Positions 27,549 through 36,275 of a DNA stretch of 64,000 nucleotides are shown here, one piece after another. The DNA comes from Desulfovibrio legallii (GTDB lineage Bacteria > Desulfobacterota > Desulfovibrionia > Desulfovibrionales > Desulfovibrionaceae). The DNA lies in NCBI RefSeq assembly GCF_900102485.1, contig NZ_FNBX01000012.1, positions 19,285 through 83,284 on the forward strand. The letters run 5' to 3'. Each line of letters opens with the position of its first letter. Within the stretch, counting starts at the first letter, position 1. The translations under genes were made by a program, and so were the position numbers. The notes beneath the pieces are model-generated. The model worked only from the letters and a program-made list of their open reading frames with translations, had not been told where the DNA came from and did not search any database.

Positions 27549-28367
27549 CTATCGGCCGCCCGCGGGCGCGTCCTCGCCCAGGTAGGCGCGGATGACCACG
27601 GGGTTGCTGCGCACGGCGTCGGGGCCGCCCTCGGCGATCAACGCGCCGTATTCCATAACCCAGATGTACTGGCACACGCCCATGACCACCTTCATATCGT
27701 GCTCAATGAGCAGAATGGTCAGGTTGAATTCGTCCCGGATGTGCCCGATGAAGTGCATAAGCTCCAGGCTTTCCTGCGGGTTCATGCCCGCGGCGGGCTC
27801 GTCCAGCAGCAGCAGGCGCGGCTCCGTGGCCAGGGCGCGGGCGATCTCCAGGCGGCGCTGGGCCCCATAGGGCAGGCTGCCGGCCTGGTCGTCCAGGTGC
27901 TCGCTCAAGGCCACCCGCTCGGCCAGTTTCCGGCTTTTTTCCGCAATGGCCGCTTCTTCCTTATAGAAGGGCGGCAGGCCCAGGGGGGCCATCCACCAGG
28001 GGCAGTGCCGCCGCACATGGCAGCCCACCATGATGTTCTCCAGCACGCTCATCTGCTGCGAAAGGCGGATGTTCTGGAAGGTACGGGCGATGCCCAGGCG
28101 GCAGATATCGTTGGGGCGCAGGCCCTTGATGCTTTTGCCGTCAAAAAGCACGTCCCCTTCCTGCGGGGTGTAGAAGCCGCTGAGCACGTTAAAGGCCGTG
28201 GTCTTGCCCGCGCCGTTGGGCCCGATGATTCCGGCAACGGCCCCCTGGGGCAGGGCCAGGGTCAGGTCGCTCACGGCCGTGACGCCGCCAAAGCGCATGG
28301 TCACGTTTTTGGCCAGCAGCAGGGCCCCGGCGTAGTCCGGGGGGGTAGGTGCGGTGTAGGCGCTCAT
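27549..28367 (-). CDS. livG: Branched-chain amino-acid ABC transporter ATPase LivG
   Basis: 272 aa ATPase with GPNGAGKTT (Walker A), a YGAQRRLEIARAL signature variant, LLLLDEPAAGMNP (Walker B) and LLIEHDMKVVMG (H-loop). Its ATG overlaps the livM stop (ATGA). It pairs with LivF under the LivH/LivM membrane dimer. Confidence 0.95.
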   Translation of the reverse strand: MSAYTAPTPPDYAGALLLAKNVTMRFGGVTAVSDLTLALPQGAVAGIIGPNGAGKTTAFNVLSGFYTPQEGDVLFDGKSIKGLRPNDICRLGIARTFQNIRLSQQMSVLENIMVGCHVRRHCPWWMAPLGLPPFYKEEAAIAEKSRKLAERVALSEHLDDQAGSLPYGAQRRLEIARALATEPRLLLLDEPAAGMNPQESLELMHFIGHIRDEFNLTILLIEHDMKVVMGVCQYIWVMEYGALIAEGGPDAVRSNPVVIRAYLGEDAPAGGR

Positions 28368-29401
28368 GCCTTGCCCCTCCTCAGAAGGGCGTTAAGCCCC
28401 TTCCAGGTCAGTTCCCTGGCGCCCATGATGCCCTCGCGCCGATAAAGGATGATGCCCAGCAGCACCAGAGAGAACACCACCATGCGCATGCCGGGAATGC
28501 CCGGCAGCTCAATGAAGCCCAGGTCCATGGGCTCCTCAATGGCGCGCAGCCATTCCAGCAGAACAGTGATGACGGCCGCGCCCAGAAGGCTGCCCGTCAG
28601 GGAGCCGAGGCCGCCCGCCACCACAAACATGAGCACGTTGAAGGTCAACAGAAAGTTGAACATCTTGGGGTCGATGGTGGAAAGGTGGCTGCCCAGCAAG
28701 GCCCCGCCCACCCCGGCGAAGAACGCGCCCACGCAGAACGAAAGCACCTTGTAGCGGAAGACGTTGATGCCCATGACCCGGGCGGCGATTTCGTTATCCC
28801 GGATGCAGCGCAGCACGTTGCCGTAGTTGCTGAACACGAGCCGCGCCAGGACGATGAGGGTAAAAAGCATCCAGACGTAGCAGGAGAGCAGCGAGGCGTG
28901 CCCCGGTATGCCCTTGATGCCCAGCGAACCGTTGGTGATGCTGGTGGCGTTGACGATGAGCACGCGGATGATCTCCGCAAAGCCCAGGGTGGCGATGCCC
29001 AGGTAGTCGTCGCCCAGGCGCAGCACGGGCACGGCGATGATGAAGGCAAAAACCGCCGCCACCAGCCCGCCGGCCAGCACCGAGACCCAGAAGGGCGTCA
29101 TGAGCTCGGAGAAAGGCCAGATGATGGGTTCCAGAATCCACATCATCTCTTTCTGCTCCGGCGGCAGAATGCAGAGCGCCGAAACATAGGCCCCAATGGC
29201 GATAAAACCCGCGTGCCCCAGCGAAAAGAGCCCGGTAAAGCCGTAGATAAGGTTGAGCGAAAGGGCCAGGATGGCGTTGATGAAAATGAGCTTCGCAATA
29301 TAGATCTGGTAGTCGCCGAGGAAGCTCTCCGCCTGCCAGAGAACGCAGGCCCCCGCCAGCATGAGGGCGATGCTCAGGATTGTGCTGGTGTTCAGGCGCA
29401 T
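28364..29401 (-). CDS. livM: Branched-chain amino-acid ABC transporter permease LivM
   Basis: 345 aa inner-membrane permease with about nine hydrophobic helices and the family region LGDDYLGIATLGFAEIIR. The start is the ATG at 29401 that shares one base with the livH stop (TGATG). A longer open frame reading back through livH is rejected. The C terminus RELTWKGLNALLRRGKA is cytoplasmic. Confidence 0.94.
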   Translation of the reverse strand: MRLNTSTILSIALMLAGACVLWQAESFLGDYQIYIAKLIFINAILALSLNLIYGFTGLFSLGHAGFIAIGAYVSALCILPPEQKEMMWILEPIIWPFSELMTPFWVSVLAGGLVAAVFAFIIAVPVLRLGDDYLGIATLGFAEIIRVLIVNATSITNGSLGIKGIPGHASLLSCYVWMLFTLIVLARLVFSNYGNVLRCIRDNEIAARVMGINVFRYKVLSFCVGAFFAGVGGALLGSHLSTIDPKMFNFLLTFNVLMFVVAGGLGSLTGSLLGAAVITVLLEWLRAIEEPMDLGFIELPGIPGMRMVVFSLVLLGIILYRREGIMGARELTWKGLNALLRRGKA

Positions 29402-30294
29402 CAGATTTTCTCCTCCAGGCTTTCGCCGAGGAGGCCCGTGGGCTTGAACAGCAGCACGAGCACCAGCAGCACAAAGGCGAAGGCGTCGCGATAGCCCGAA
29501 AGCTCCGGCATGAAGGCCACGGTCATGATTTCCACAAAGCCCAGAGCCACCCCGCCGATGACCGCGCCCTGAATGGAGCCGATGCCCCCGAACACGGCGG
29601 CGATAAAGGCTTTCAGCCCCGGCATGATGCCCATATACGGATGCACCTGCGGGTAGCGCAGGGCCCACATGATGCCGGAGGCCGCAGCCAGAGCCGAGCC
29701 GATGCAGAAGGTCAGGGCGATGATGTTGTCCACCCGCACGCCCAGGAGGCGCGTGGTCTCAATGTCCTTGGAAATGGCCCGCATGGCCAGGCCGGGCTTG
29801 GTGCGGTAGACCACATAGAGCAGAATGCCCACCAGCACGATGGTCATGGAAGGCACAAAGGCCGTGAGGGGCAGAATGCGCACGCCGCCCACCTGCCATT
29901 CCGAAACCAGCCATTCGGGCTGCAGCACGGGCCGGGGCTGGCCGGTAAAGACCACCACGGCCAGACTTTCAATAAAAAAGGACACGGCAATGGCGCTGAT
30001 GAGCGCCGAAATGCGCGGGGCGTCGCGCAGGGGGCGGTAGGCCACCCGTTCAATGATGACGCCAAGGAGACTCGCGCCCGCCACGGAAACCACGGCCGCC
30101 ACGCCCCAGGGCCAGCCGAAGGCGAACGTGCCGAAAAAGACGAAGTAGGCCCCCACCATCAGGATGTCGCCGTGGGCGAAGTTGATGAGCCGCAGAATGC
30201 CGTAAACCATGGTGTAGCCGATGGCGATCAGGGCATAGAGCGAGCCCAGGGTGAGGGCGTTGAAACAGTGCTGCAAAAACATGTCAAGGCTCAT
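29401..30294 (-). CDS. livH: Branched-chain amino-acid ABC transporter permease LivH
   Basis: 297 aa permease: LGSLYALIAIGYTMVYGILRLINFAHGD is the typical first part, followed by about seven more helices; FGGIGSIQGAVIGG is the conserved late loop. The start MSLDMFLQHCF has GAGGTGG just upstream; a preceding ATG 39 bp earlier lies near the terminator hairpin and lacks a ribosome site. Separated from livK by 123 bp that carry a terminator-like hairpin. Confidence 0.94.
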   Translation of the reverse strand: MSLDMFLQHCFNALTLGSLYALIAIGYTMVYGILRLINFAHGDILMVGAYFVFFGTFAFGWPWGVAAVVSVAGASLLGVIIERVAYRPLRDAPRISALISAIAVSFFIESLAVVVFTGQPRPVLQPEWLVSEWQVGGVRILPLTAFVPSMTIVLVGILLYVVYRTKPGLAMRAISKDIETTRLLGVRVDNIIALTFCIGSALAAASGIMWALRYPQVHPYMGIMPGLKAFIAAVFGGIGSIQGAVIGGVALGFVEIMTVAFMPELSGYRDAFAFVLLVLVLLFKPTGLLGESLEEKI

Positions 30295-30367
30295 GAGCCA
30301 CCTCGGCGCGGCCCCGCGAGGCAACGGGCGCAAAGCGCCCCGCTTCGGCCGGGCAGCGGCAGAAAGA

Positions 30368-30404
30368 GAAAAAACGCCCCGCGGCGATTGCCGCCGCGGG
30401 GCCG
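30368..30404 (-). terminator. Terminator/attenuator between livK and livH
   Basis: Reading on the minus strand: CCCCGCGGCG, a short CAAT-type loop, CGCCGCGGGG, then CGTTTTTTCTCTTT. It is a strong rho-independent structure 14 bp after the livK stop. Because livHMGF follow on the same strand, it probably cuts most transcripts after livK, leaving more binding protein than membrane parts. Confidence 0.85.
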
Positions 30405-30417
30405 GAAAGGGAGCGGT

Positions 30418-31563
30418 TTATTTGGGCGTCACTTCGCCCACATACACGCGCTTGCCGCCCTTGTACTCAATGATGCCCACGGGCATTTCGGCATCGTGGG
30501 TTTTGTTGATGGTCAGCGAGCCCAGTGCGGTGGGCAGATTCTTGGTTTCGGCCAGGGCCGTGGCAATGGCTTCGGGCTTGGCGGAATTGGCGCGCTTGAT
30601 GGCGTCGATGATCAGGAAGTAAGTGTTGTAGCCCAGCGCGCCGTTAACGTTGGTTTCCTTTTCAGGATAGGCGGCCTTCCAGGCTTCGGTAAAGCGCTTG
30701 GCTTCGGCGCTCATGTTGGGCATCTGGGGGTCGTAAGGGAAGGTGGTGTGCAAAAAGCCTTCCGCGGCCTTGCCGCCCAGCTTGAGGGTATCGGGGTTAT
30801 CCATGGCGTCCGCGCCCATAAGGCGGAACTTGGCCCCCAGCTCGCGGGCCTGCTTCATGATGATGGCGCCTTCGGCAAAATAGGCGGGCATGAAGACGAT
30901 ATCGGGCTTTTTGGCGATAAGCTCGGTGAGCTGAGCCGTAAAGTCCTGGTCGCCGGAGCTGTATTTGAGGTTGGCCACCACTTCGCCGCCCAGCTTCTTG
31001 AAGGAGCGGGTGAAGAAGCTGGAAAGGCCCACGGCGTAGTCGTTGGTCATGTCCATGAGCACGGCGGCCTTTTTGAAGCCCAGGGTCTCATAGGCATAGG
31101 TGGCCGCGGCCGCGCCCTGATAGGGATCGATGAAGCAGGCGCGGAAATAGTATTTCTTGCCCTGGGTCACCAGCGGATTGGTGCAGGAGGTGCCCACGCC
31201 GGGAACCTTGGCCTTTTCGGCCACTTCGGCCCCGGCCATGGCCAGGGAGGAGCCGTAGGTGCCGATAAGGGCCACCACTTTGTCGCGCTCCACCAGGCGC
31301 TTCACGGCGTTGGCGGCTTCAACCTTGTCGGACTTGTTGTCCACCACCACCAGATCCACGGGGCGGCCCAGCACGGTGGGCATTTCCTTGTGCGCCAGGC
31401 GCACGCCTTCCAGCTCCAACTGACCGCCGAAGGCGTTCTGCCCGGTCAGGGGGAGGTATACGCCGATTTTGACGGGGCCGGCTTCAGCGGCCTGGGCCTG
31501 GCCCGCCACGCCGAAGGACAGCGCCAGCCCGGCCAGCGCCACAAGCAGTTTACCCAATTTCAT
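30418..31563 (-). CDS. livK: Branched-chain amino-acid-binding protein LivK/LivJ type
   Basis: Periplasmic receptor (type I fold) of the liv system, 381 aa. Signal peptide: KLLVALAGLALSFGVAGQAQA. The mature part begins AEAGPVKIGVYLPLTGQNA; LIGTYGSSLAMAGAEVAEK lines the ligand cleft. The start MKLGKLL has GGAGGGAGAAGG upstream. A longer frame upstream covers the promoter and is rejected. Subfamilies of this fold also bind amides, urea or aromatic acids, so branched-chain specificity is inferred from the complete livHMGF set. Confidence 0.92.
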   Translation of the reverse strand: MKLGKLLVALAGLALSFGVAGQAQAAEAGPVKIGVYLPLTGQNAFGGQLELEGVRLAHKEMPTVLGRPVDLVVVDNKSDKVEAANAVKRLVERDKVVALIGTYGSSLAMAGAEVAEKAKVPGVGTSCTNPLVTQGKKYYFRACFIDPYQGAAAATYAYETLGFKKAAVLMDMTNDYAVGLSSFFTRSFKKLGGEVVANLKYSSGDQDFTAQLTELIAKKPDIVFMPAYFAEGAIIMKQARELGAKFRLMGADAMDNPDTLKLGGKAAEGFLHTTFPYDPQMPNMSAEAKRFTEAWKAAYPEKETNVNGALGYNTYFLIIDAIKRANSAKPEAIATALAETKNLPTALGSLTINKTHDAEMPVGIIEYKGGKRVYVGEVTPK

Positions 31564-31624
31564 CCTTCTCCCTCCGATAATTGTGGTTCCTGCCGGCCTC
31601 AAAGCAAGACCGGCCGTTGGCGGT

Positions 31625-31653
31625 ACTCTACGCCAGATAGGGGGCGACCGCAA
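31625..31653 (-). promoter_or_regulatory. Candidate promoter for livKHMGF
   Basis: On the minus strand TTGCGG (31653-31648) and TAGAGT (31630-31625) are separated by 17 bp, about 60 bp before the livK ATG. The leader contains a short GCCGG/CCGGC stem. Confidence 0.5.
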
Positions 31654-31704
31654 TTGTTCCGCCCCGTTGGCGTCACAAAATCTCCGCACGCGCCCCGGCG
31701 CGCC

Positions 31705-33486
31705 TCAGTCCGCCGCAGCCAGATAGCGGGCAAACAGCCGCGGGCCGGGGCGCGAAAAGCGCTCCCACTCCGCCGTCAGGGCCAAGCCCGGCGCAAGAGC
31801 CCGCACCACGGGCAGGCCCAGGTCCGCACGGGTCAGCTCCACATACAAAGGCCGCCGCCCCTGGGCCGTCAGCGTTTCCTCCAGCAGGCGCAGCGCCGCC
31901 GCGGGCGAAGGCAGGCTCAGGTCCGGCAGGTCTTCCAGGTCGCGCACGGGCAGGCCCGCCAGGCCGGGGCCCGAAGGCCGGGGCGGCGCGCTCCGCAGCG
32001 GGGAATAGGGCCAGGGCGTTTCCGTCAGCGCGGCCAGAGCCGCCCGCGGGCCGCACAAATTGGCCCCGGTGGCGCGCACCACCGTCCCCTCCGGCCCCAG
32101 CACAAAACACTGATACACCGGCAGGCCCAGCTCCGTGGTCAGATCCTGAAACTGCACCCGGACGCCGCAGGCCGCGTAGTCCTCCAGCAGGGCCTGCAGG
32201 CGCGGATCCCGGCTGCGCAGGCAGAAGCAGCGCGTGCGCCGGTAGGGCGTGGTGGCCTCGGCATCGCGCTCGGCAATCTCCGTCAGCGCCGCCACCTTGG
32301 CCTCCTCCAGCGTATTGCCCGATGCCAGGCCCGTGGAGCCCCCGGCCAGAAACAGGGCCGGTTCATCCAGATTGCAGAACAAAAACACCGCCTGGGCCGG
32401 GACCAGCACCGTCGCACCCGCAGGGTCTCTGGCGGGCAGCCAGTGGAGGGGAAAATCCGTATACGGCGCTTCCAAGGGCAGCGCGTTGGGGTCCAGCGCC
32501 TCCCGCCCCTGGGCCCGCAGCTCCGAAAGCCGCGCCCGCACCAGGGGCAGCTCGGCCTTGCGGTCGGCAATGCGCCCCGCCGCCGCGCCGCCCTCCTCCA
32601 CGCTCACATAGGCGCTGGCGCGCTCCACAATCTCCATGGCGCAGGAAGCCCTGGCCGCGGCCAGCGAGAGCCCGCGCCCGTAAGCCCTGGCCGTACCCCG
32701 CAGATTGTGGCGCACGGCCCCGTTGCGCACGCTCACGTCCACCCGCCAGTCGCGCAGCAGGGCAATGGGGGCCAGCGAGGCCTCATGGCGCATTTCCCGG
32801 CCCTCCACCAGCCCGGCTTCCATAAGGGCGTCCTGAGCGCGCAAAAATGTCTCCTGGGCCGGGGGCCGCCGCCAGGCCGGCCCGGAATCGGCCGCCAGCC
32901 GGGCGTGCAGCCGCCGGAGTTCCCCGGTCTGGGCCTCCATATCCGCCAGAACGGCGCGCAGCCGCTCTTCCGCAAAGAGGGGCGGCAGGTCGGTTTCGCC
33001 CCAGCGGGGCAAGGGGTGGTGCTCGCAGATATTGGCGCGGAACAGGGCGCTCCAGGCGGCAGCAGCGGCAAAGTCGGGCTGCGCGGCCGCGCGCAGATAC
33101 ACGGCCGGGGTGGCCTCCAGGGCCGCGTCCCGCGCCGTGGGCGGCAGGGCCGCCTCCAGGCCTTCCAGCCCCGGCAGAAGCAAGGCGCACTCCCGCAGCA
33201 GCGCGGCCAGGGCCGGACGCGGGCACCCCTCCGTGGCCGGGTCCGTGCAGCGGGCGGCCAGGGCGTGCAGATCCTCCGGACTTTTTTCGCCCAGCAGACG
33301 CAGAAGATGCAGATGGAGAAAATCGTCCCACGGCGTGGCTTCCAGGCGCTCCAGCGCGGCCTCGAAGCTGAGGGATGCGGGGGGCACGCAGGCGAAGTAG
33401 CCTGTGGTGGCCTGGGTGCGCTCGTGGGTATAGGCGTAGTCCAGCGGCTCCGGGGCAGCGCCGGCGGAAGGGATATGGTGGCTCAT
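31705..33486 (-). CDS. YcaO-domain protein
   Basis: 593 aa. The N-terminal ~230 residues are helical and Leu/Ala-rich. From ~240 the YcaO fold is recognisable by its ATP-binding Glu motifs: SCAMEIVERASAY and AKVAALTEIAERDAE, plus GLASGNTLEEA. YcaO enzymes use ATP to activate peptide backbones (azolines, thioamides); E. coli YcaO is linked to RimO-dependent ribosomal S12 methylthiolation. No precursor peptide, dehydrogenase or TfuA gene is adjacent, so this looks like the stand-alone housekeeping type rather than a natural-product enzyme. It lies downstream of rplM-rpsI on the same strand, with a 378-bp gap and a terminator between. Start chosen as MSHHIPS; an open extension upstream is Arg-rich and not supported. 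Confidence 0.85.
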   Translation of the reverse strand: MSHHIPSAGAAPEPLDYAYTHERTQATTGYFACVPPASLSFEAALERLEATPWDDFLHLHLLRLLGEKSPEDLHALAARCTDPATEGCPRPALAALLRECALLLPGLEGLEAALPPTARDAALEATPAVYLRAAAQPDFAAAAAWSALFRANICEHHPLPRWGETDLPPLFAEERLRAVLADMEAQTGELRRLHARLAADSGPAWRRPPAQETFLRAQDALMEAGLVEGREMRHEASLAPIALLRDWRVDVSVRNGAVRHNLRGTARAYGRGLSLAAARASCAMEIVERASAYVSVEEGGAAAGRIADRKAELPLVRARLSELRAQGREALDPNALPLEAPYTDFPLHWLPARDPAGATVLVPAQAVFLFCNLDEPALFLAGGSTGLASGNTLEEAKVAALTEIAERDAEATTPYRRTRCFCLRSRDPRLQALLEDYAACGVRVQFQDLTTELGLPVYQCFVLGPEGTVVRATGANLCGPRAALAALTETPWPYSPLRSAPPRPSGPGLAGLPVRDLEDLPDLSLPSPAAALRLLEETLTAQGRRPLYVELTRADLGLPVVRALAPGLALTAEWERFSRPGPRLFARYLAAAD

Positions 33487-33606
33487 AAACGCTGTGCCCT
33501 TGCAGCTCTTGCGCCGGGGACGCGCGCACCGCGGCTCCAAGGCCCTAGTTTGCCGCCGCGCAAAGGCCGCGGCCATGACCGCCGCCCCACGGCAAGGGCC
33601 GCGGCA

Positions 33607-33635
33607 CAAAAAAAGGCGGACCGTACAGACCCGCC
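33607..33635 (-). terminator. Terminator of rplM-rpsI
   Basis: On the minus strand GGCGGGTC, TGTAC loop, GGTCCGCC, then TTTTTTT. It lies about 230 bp after the rpsI stop, in the otherwise empty 378-bp gap before the YcaO gene (33487-33864). Confidence 0.7.
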
Positions 33636-33864
33636 CAGACGCTTTTCCGTCACTGATCCGGCCCCGGAGACGCCAGCGGAACCGGCAGAACGCCCGGGCC
33701 GCAACAGGAACCGCCTTCCGTCGCCCCGGCAGCCTTCCGCAGCCTTCTTGCGGGCCGCAGCCGGATTGCGGGCCGCGCCGGGCAGAAGTCCGGGGCAAGG
33801 CCCGTGCGCGAGGGCCGCCCCGCCTTGCTCTGCTGAGCGCTGCGGCGCGGCCCTCGCGACCATA

Positions 33865-34257
33865 TTAACGTTTGGAGTACTGGTACCGGGCGCGGGCTGC
33901 GCGCAGACCGTACTTTTTACGCTCTTTCTTGCGGGCGTCGCGGGTGAGGAACCCGGCCTTCTTGAGCATGGGCCGCAGGGCGGGGTCCACGGCCAGCAGG
34001 GCGCGGGAAATGCCGTGGCGCACGGCCTCGGCCTGGCCGCTCACGCCGCCGCCGGCCACGTTAACGCGCACGTCCAGCTTCTCGGCCAGCTTGGAAAGAA
34101 CCAGGGGCTGGCGGATGATCATCTGGAGGGTCTTGCGCGGGAAGTATTCCTCAAACGCGCGGCCATTGACCACAATGGCCCCGGAACCGGCGTAGACGCG
34201 GGTGCGGGCCGTGGCGGTCTTGCGGCGGCCGGTGCCGTATTCAAATTTTTCGCTCAT
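33865..34257 (-). CDS. rpsI: 30S ribosomal protein S9
   Basis: 130 aa, full length. Family traits: [15 protein letters not shown] at the N terminus, [21 protein letters not shown] in the middle, and the C-terminal YQYSKR that reaches the P-site tRNA. It is 18 bp downstream of rplM, the universal L13-S9 pairing. Confidence 0.98.
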   Translation of the reverse strand: MSEKFEYGTGRRKTATARTRVYAGSGAIVVNGRAFEEYFPRKTLQMIIRQPLVLSKLAEKLDVRVNVAGGGVSGQAEAVRHGISRALLAVDPALRPMLKKAGFLTRDARKKERKKYGLRAARARYQYSKR

Positions 34258-34275
34258 GGCGTTCTCCGTCCTTGG

Positions 34276-34710
34276 CTAGTGCGTCAGGGTCAGCGGCTGC
34301 GGGTTCTGGGCCGCATGGGGATGCTCGGCCCCGGCATAGATCTTGAGTTTCTTGAGCATGGCCCGGCCCAGGCGGTTCTTGGGCAGCATGCCGCGCACGG
34401 CGGACATAAGCGCCCGGTCGGGGTGCTGGGCCAGCACGTCGCCGAGCACGGTGGTCTTAAGACCGCCCACCCAGCCGGAATGCCGGTAGTACTTTTTGTC
34501 CTGCAGCTTGTTGCCGGTGACCTTGATCTTCTCGCAGTTGACCACCACGATGAAGTCCCCGTTGTCCATATGCGGGGCGAACTCGGGCTTGTGCTTGCCG
34601 CGCAGGCGGTGGGCGATCTGGCTGGCCAGACGGCCGAGCACCTGATCCTGAGCGTCCACCACAAACCACTGGCGGTTGATGTCCTTGGGGGTGGGGCTGA
34701 ACGTTTTCAT
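34276..34710 (-). CDS. rplM: 50S ribosomal protein L13
   Basis: 144 aa, full length. Seen: [38 protein letters not shown] and the signature [19 protein letters not shown]. First gene of the rplM-rpsI operon, with a good promoter about 115 bp upstream. Confidence 0.98.
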   Translation of the reverse strand: MKTFSPTPKDINRQWFVVDAQDQVLGRLASQIAHRLRGKHKPEFAPHMDNGDFIVVVNCEKIKVTGNKLQDKKYYRHSGWVGGLKTTVLGDVLAQHPDRALMSAVRGMLPKNRLGRAMLKKLKIYAGAEHPHAAQNPQPLTLTH

Positions 34711-34824
34711 GGGAATGACTCCTCACTCTGCAAATATCGGCGGCCGTCAGGCAGCTTGGCGTTTCAAACCCGCGATGCGCCGCCCAACGGGGAATGACGA
34801 CAGTATCGCAGCAAAGGAAGCTTC

Positions 34825-34852
34825 AATACAGCAAAACGCGCCGGCGTGTCAA
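34825..34852 (-). promoter_or_regulatory. Promoter of rplM-rpsI
   Basis: On the minus strand a consensus TTGACA (34852-34847) and TGTATT (34830-34825) with a 16-bp spacer, followed by a leader of about 110 nt to rplM. A second promoter faces the other way at 34967, and the gap holds no gene. Confidence 0.65.
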
Positions 34853-34966
34853 GGGGCGGAACGCCTTTTGCGCGCCGCAAGGGGCGCGGGCCCCACACGG
34901 GCCCGGCCTGCCCGGCCCGAAGCGGAAGCGATGCGTCCCCCCCCGGCCGAAAGCGCTGCGAAGCGC

Positions 34967-34995
34967 TTGAGCTTTACACCATGAGACCCTATACT
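34967..34995 (+). promoter_or_regulatory. Promoter of the HD-lar operon
   Basis: TTGAGC (34967-34972) and TATACT (34990-34995), 17-bp spacer. Predicted initiation near 35002 leaves about 30 nt before the ATG at 35032, which supports that start over the ATG at 34981. Confidence 0.65.
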
Positions 34996-35031
34996 GCCAA
35001 CTGTTTTTTGTCGGCATACCGGGAGGCCCCC

Positions 35032-36273
35032 ATGCCCGTCATCCGCAAGAGTCTGCTGGAGCTCATCTTTTCCGGCGCGTATCTGCTGCGCTGGAACGAC
35101 AAGCTGCGCCCCGTGGAGCTGCTTGAAATCGACAAGCAGGCCCACAAGATGCTGCTGGCCTGCGTGCTCTGGCACGAATACAGCCGCGGCGCGGACACGG
35201 CCCGGCGCGTGGCCCTGGCCACGGAAATCGTCGAAGGGGGCCTTTTTGACTACTTCTACCGGGCCATCATCACAGACATCAAGCCGCCCATCTATTATCG
35301 GATCAAGGAAAACCCCCGCCAGTTCCGTGAGCTTACCGAGCACGTCCTGCAGCGCCTGGCGCCTTCTCTGGCCCCCCTGGGCCCTTTCTGGAAGCGCATG
35401 CGCGCCTGGCACCTGAACCCGGACGAAGAAAGCCCGGCCCGGCGCATCCTCACCGCCGCCCACCTCTATGCCTCCCAGTGGGAATTCCGGCTCATCGAAC
35501 CTTGCAACGCCCCCTTTGACGACGAGATGGGCGACATCGGCCAGTCCTTCCCCGACCGGCTGGACGGCTTTGCCGACCTGCCCGGCCTGGCCGCCATGCG
35601 CACCCCCCGCACGGCCCTGGCCCGGCTGGCCAACCTCTGCGGGCAGCTGCGCTTCCAGATCCGCTGGACACAGGCCCCGCGCATCCCTTCCACCTCCGTG
35701 CTGGGGCACATGTTCATTGTGGCCTGCCTGGCCTATTTTTTCAGCCTCACGGTCAAGGCCTGCCCGGCCAGGGCCGACAACAACTTCTTCTGCGGCCTGT
35801 TCCACGACCTGCCCGAAGTCCTCACCCGCGACATCATCTCGCCCGTCAAGCAATCCGTGGCCAGCTTGCCCCCGCTCATCAAAGAATATGAAGAAGCGGA
35901 GCTGGAGCGCCGCTTGTTCGCCCCCCTGCGGGACGAAGGCTTTACCGGCCTGGTGGACCACATCGCCTACTTTCTCGGTCTGGAAGTGGGCTCGGAATTT
36001 CAGGAATGCGTCCGCCGCCAGGGCCGCGTCCTTGCTCTGGACGACTTCAACGCCCTGCAGCGCGAAGGCAACACGGACGATCAGGACCCCAAGGACGGCC
36101 GCCTGCTCAAAGACTGCGACAACCTTGCCGCTTTTCTGGAGGCCCACAGCTCCATCCGCAACGGGGTTTCCTCGCCGCATCTGCTGGAGGCGCGCGTGCG
36201 CCTGCTCACCCGCCTGCGCGAAAGCCCCCTCGCCTGCCTTAATCTGGACGCCCTGCTGGCGGATTTTGACTGA
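35032..36273 (+). CDS. HD-domain metal-dependent phosphohydrolase (YfbR-like)
   Basis: 413 aa. HD-superfamily metal ligands are visible: His in VLGHMFIVACLA, the HD doublet in GLFHDLPEVLTRD, and the late Asp in LLKDCDNLAAF. This arrangement (H...HD...D with a DLPE loop) resembles YfbR-type 5'-nucleotidases, but the protein is twice as long: residues 1-200 are an extra N-terminal region without a known motif. A GGGAGG site precedes the chosen ATG. It is the first gene of an apparent five-gene unit that ends with larE (next gene 2 bp away). A role in nucleotide turnover connected with the NAD-derived nickel-pincer nucleotide is possible but only inferred. Confidence 0.75.
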   Translation: MPVIRKSLLELIFSGAYLLRWNDKLRPVELLEIDKQAHKMLLACVLWHEYSRGADTARRVALATEIVEGGLFDYFYRAIITDIKPPIYYRIKENPRQFRELTEHVLQRLAPSLAPLGPFWKRMRAWHLNPDEESPARRILTAAHLYASQWEFRLIEPCNAPFDDEMGDIGQSFPDRLDGFADLPGLAAMRTPRTALARLANLCGQLRFQIRWTQAPRIPSTSVLGHMFIVACLAYFFSLTVKACPARADNNFFCGLFHDLPEVLTRDIISPVKQSVASLPPLIKEYEEAELERRLFAPLRDEGFTGLVDHIAYFLGLEVGSEFQECVRRQGRVLALDDFNALQREGNTDDQDPKDGRLLKDCDNLAAFLEAHSSIRNGVSSPHLLEARVRLLTRLRESPLACLNLDALLADFD

Positions 36274-36275
36274 CC

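Noticed and set aside
29380..34797. Very long open reading frame on the plus strand opposite livHK, the YcaO gene, rpsI and rplM
   Set aside because: High GC suppresses stop codons. The frame lies antisense to several clearly conserved genes and its translation is low-complexity His/Gly/Gln/Arg-rich.
34846..35031. Longer N terminus for the HD-domain protein
   Set aside because: It would begin upstream of the good promoter at 34967-34995 and lacks a ribosome site; GGGAGG supports 35032.
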